A stretch of 64,000 nt of DNA from NCBI RefSeq assembly GCF_014397005.1, contig NZ_JACGWS010000014.1, positions 62,001 through 126,000 of the forward strand. Reading direction: 5' to 3'. Made by a program: the position numbers and the translations under genes. Shown here one piece after another: positions 63,681-64,000 of this stretch. The DNA is from Kordia aestuariivivens (GTDB lineage Bacteria; Bacteroidota; Bacteroidia; Flavobacteriales; Flavobacteriaceae). Below the pieces are notes generated by a model. It made no database searches and was not told the origin of the DNA. It saw nothing but the letters and a program-made list of their open reading frames with translations. Each line of letters begins with the position of its first letter. The stretch's first letter is position 1.

Positions 63681-64000
63681 TTAATTAATTGATATTAATG
63701 CGTTTTCAAAAGCATATAAAATGTCGTCTGCGTTTTTCTCGCTAATGTTTAAAGGTGTTAGTAATCTTAAAACACTGTTTTCTCTTCCACCCGATTCTAT
63801 GATGAGTCCATTGTGCAGGCATGAGCGTTGGATTTGGGCAGCTAGTTTAGTATTTGGAGGATAAGAACCTAAAGCGTTAGGAGATTCATTTGTATCTACA
63901 ATTTCTACCCCAATCATTAAGCCTCTTCCTCTTATTTCTCCTATGAATGGATATTTTTGTTGAAGTTTTAAAAGCTCATTTCTTAGATAATTTCCTTTCT
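63681..64000 (-). CDS. Diaminobutyrate-type class III aminotransferase, C-terminal part
   Basis: The frame is open to the window edge, so only the last about 106 residues are seen. PFIGEIRGRGLMIGVEIVD and later NGLIIESGGRENSVLRLLTP are diagnostic of 2,4-diaminobutyrate:2-oxoglutarate aminotransferases (EctB/Dat/PvdH group), PLP enzymes that make 2,4-diaminobutyrate from aspartate semialdehyde. The PLP lysine lies outside the window. It is 2 nt before the cupin gene and likely heads or continues the operon. It could supply Dab to an NRPS or to the N-N-bond pathway. Confidence 0.85.
   Translation of the reverse strand, partial: KGNYLRNELLKLQQKYPFIGEIRGRGLMIGVEIVDTNESPNALGSYPPNTKLAAQIQRSCLHNGLIIESGGRENSVLRLLTPLNISEKNADDILYAFENALISIN

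Overview
The window is AT-rich (about one third G+C by eye) and every recognisable gene lies on the minus strand, so biological order runs from position 64000 down to 1. The low G+C, the OMP_b-brl_3-type outer-membrane beta-barrel gene with a CarboxypepD_reg-like N-terminus, TATTTTTG promoter boxes fitting the Bacteroidota TAnnTTTG -7 consensus, and the scarcity of Shine-Dalgarno sequences point to a marine-type flavobacterium (Bacteroidota, Flavobacteriia; Kordia or Aquimarina-like is a guess). The window is essentially one large natural-product locus, cut by both window edges. No tRNA, rRNA, CRISPR array or transposase was seen.

Region 1, 64000 to 55066 (precursor and tailoring genes): the end of a diaminobutyrate-type class III aminotransferase, a small cupin, a MetRS-like protein, a group A flavoprotein, a DAO-type flavoprotein, a periplasmic-binding-protein homologue without signal peptide, an ornithine/lysine N-hydroxylase, a JmjC/cupin_8 oxygenase and a type II thioesterase. 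The N-hydroxylase + cupin + MetRS-like set is the signature of hydrazine (N-N bond) synthetase pathways such as S56-p1 and triacsin. Here cupin and MetRS-like parts are separate adjacent genes.

Region 2, 54794 to 52452: an outer-membrane beta-barrel transporter, flanked downstream by a 523-nt non-coding gap.

Region 3, 51928 to 24708 (assembly line 1): C-(relic A)-FkbH-T; C-A-T with a Val-like code; a 2OG-Fe(II) oxygenase; a trimodular NRPS (aliphatic, Asp, and a degenerate third A domain); then two near-duplicate terminal modules with the same specificity residues, one ending in a reductase (R) and one in a thioesterase (TE). A scrap of a second cmlA-like gene lies between the two, showing that a module+hydroxylase unit was duplicated.

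Region 4, 24485 to 1: an intact CmlA-type diiron beta-hydroxylase, a serine-acetyltransferase homologue, then assembly line 2: an NRPS starting with half a C domain (A-T-C-A-T-C-A-T), a bimodular NRPS, a decayed carbamoyltransferase gene, a type II thioesterase, a cyclic-peptide ABC exporter (SyrD/PvdE type) and a truncated NRPS with a Gly-type A domain.

How it may work together (inference): region 1 makes non-proteinogenic blocks (Dab, an N-hydroxy diamine, a hydrazine). The NRPSs, linked by TubC-type N-terminal docking domains and acidic-aliphatic C-terminal tails, build one or two peptides. CmlA-like, 2OG and JmjC enzymes hydroxylate, two TEIIs proofread, and line 1 can end either by reduction or by hydrolysis/cyclisation. 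Specificity codes were read by eye from the A4-A5 region and are tentative.
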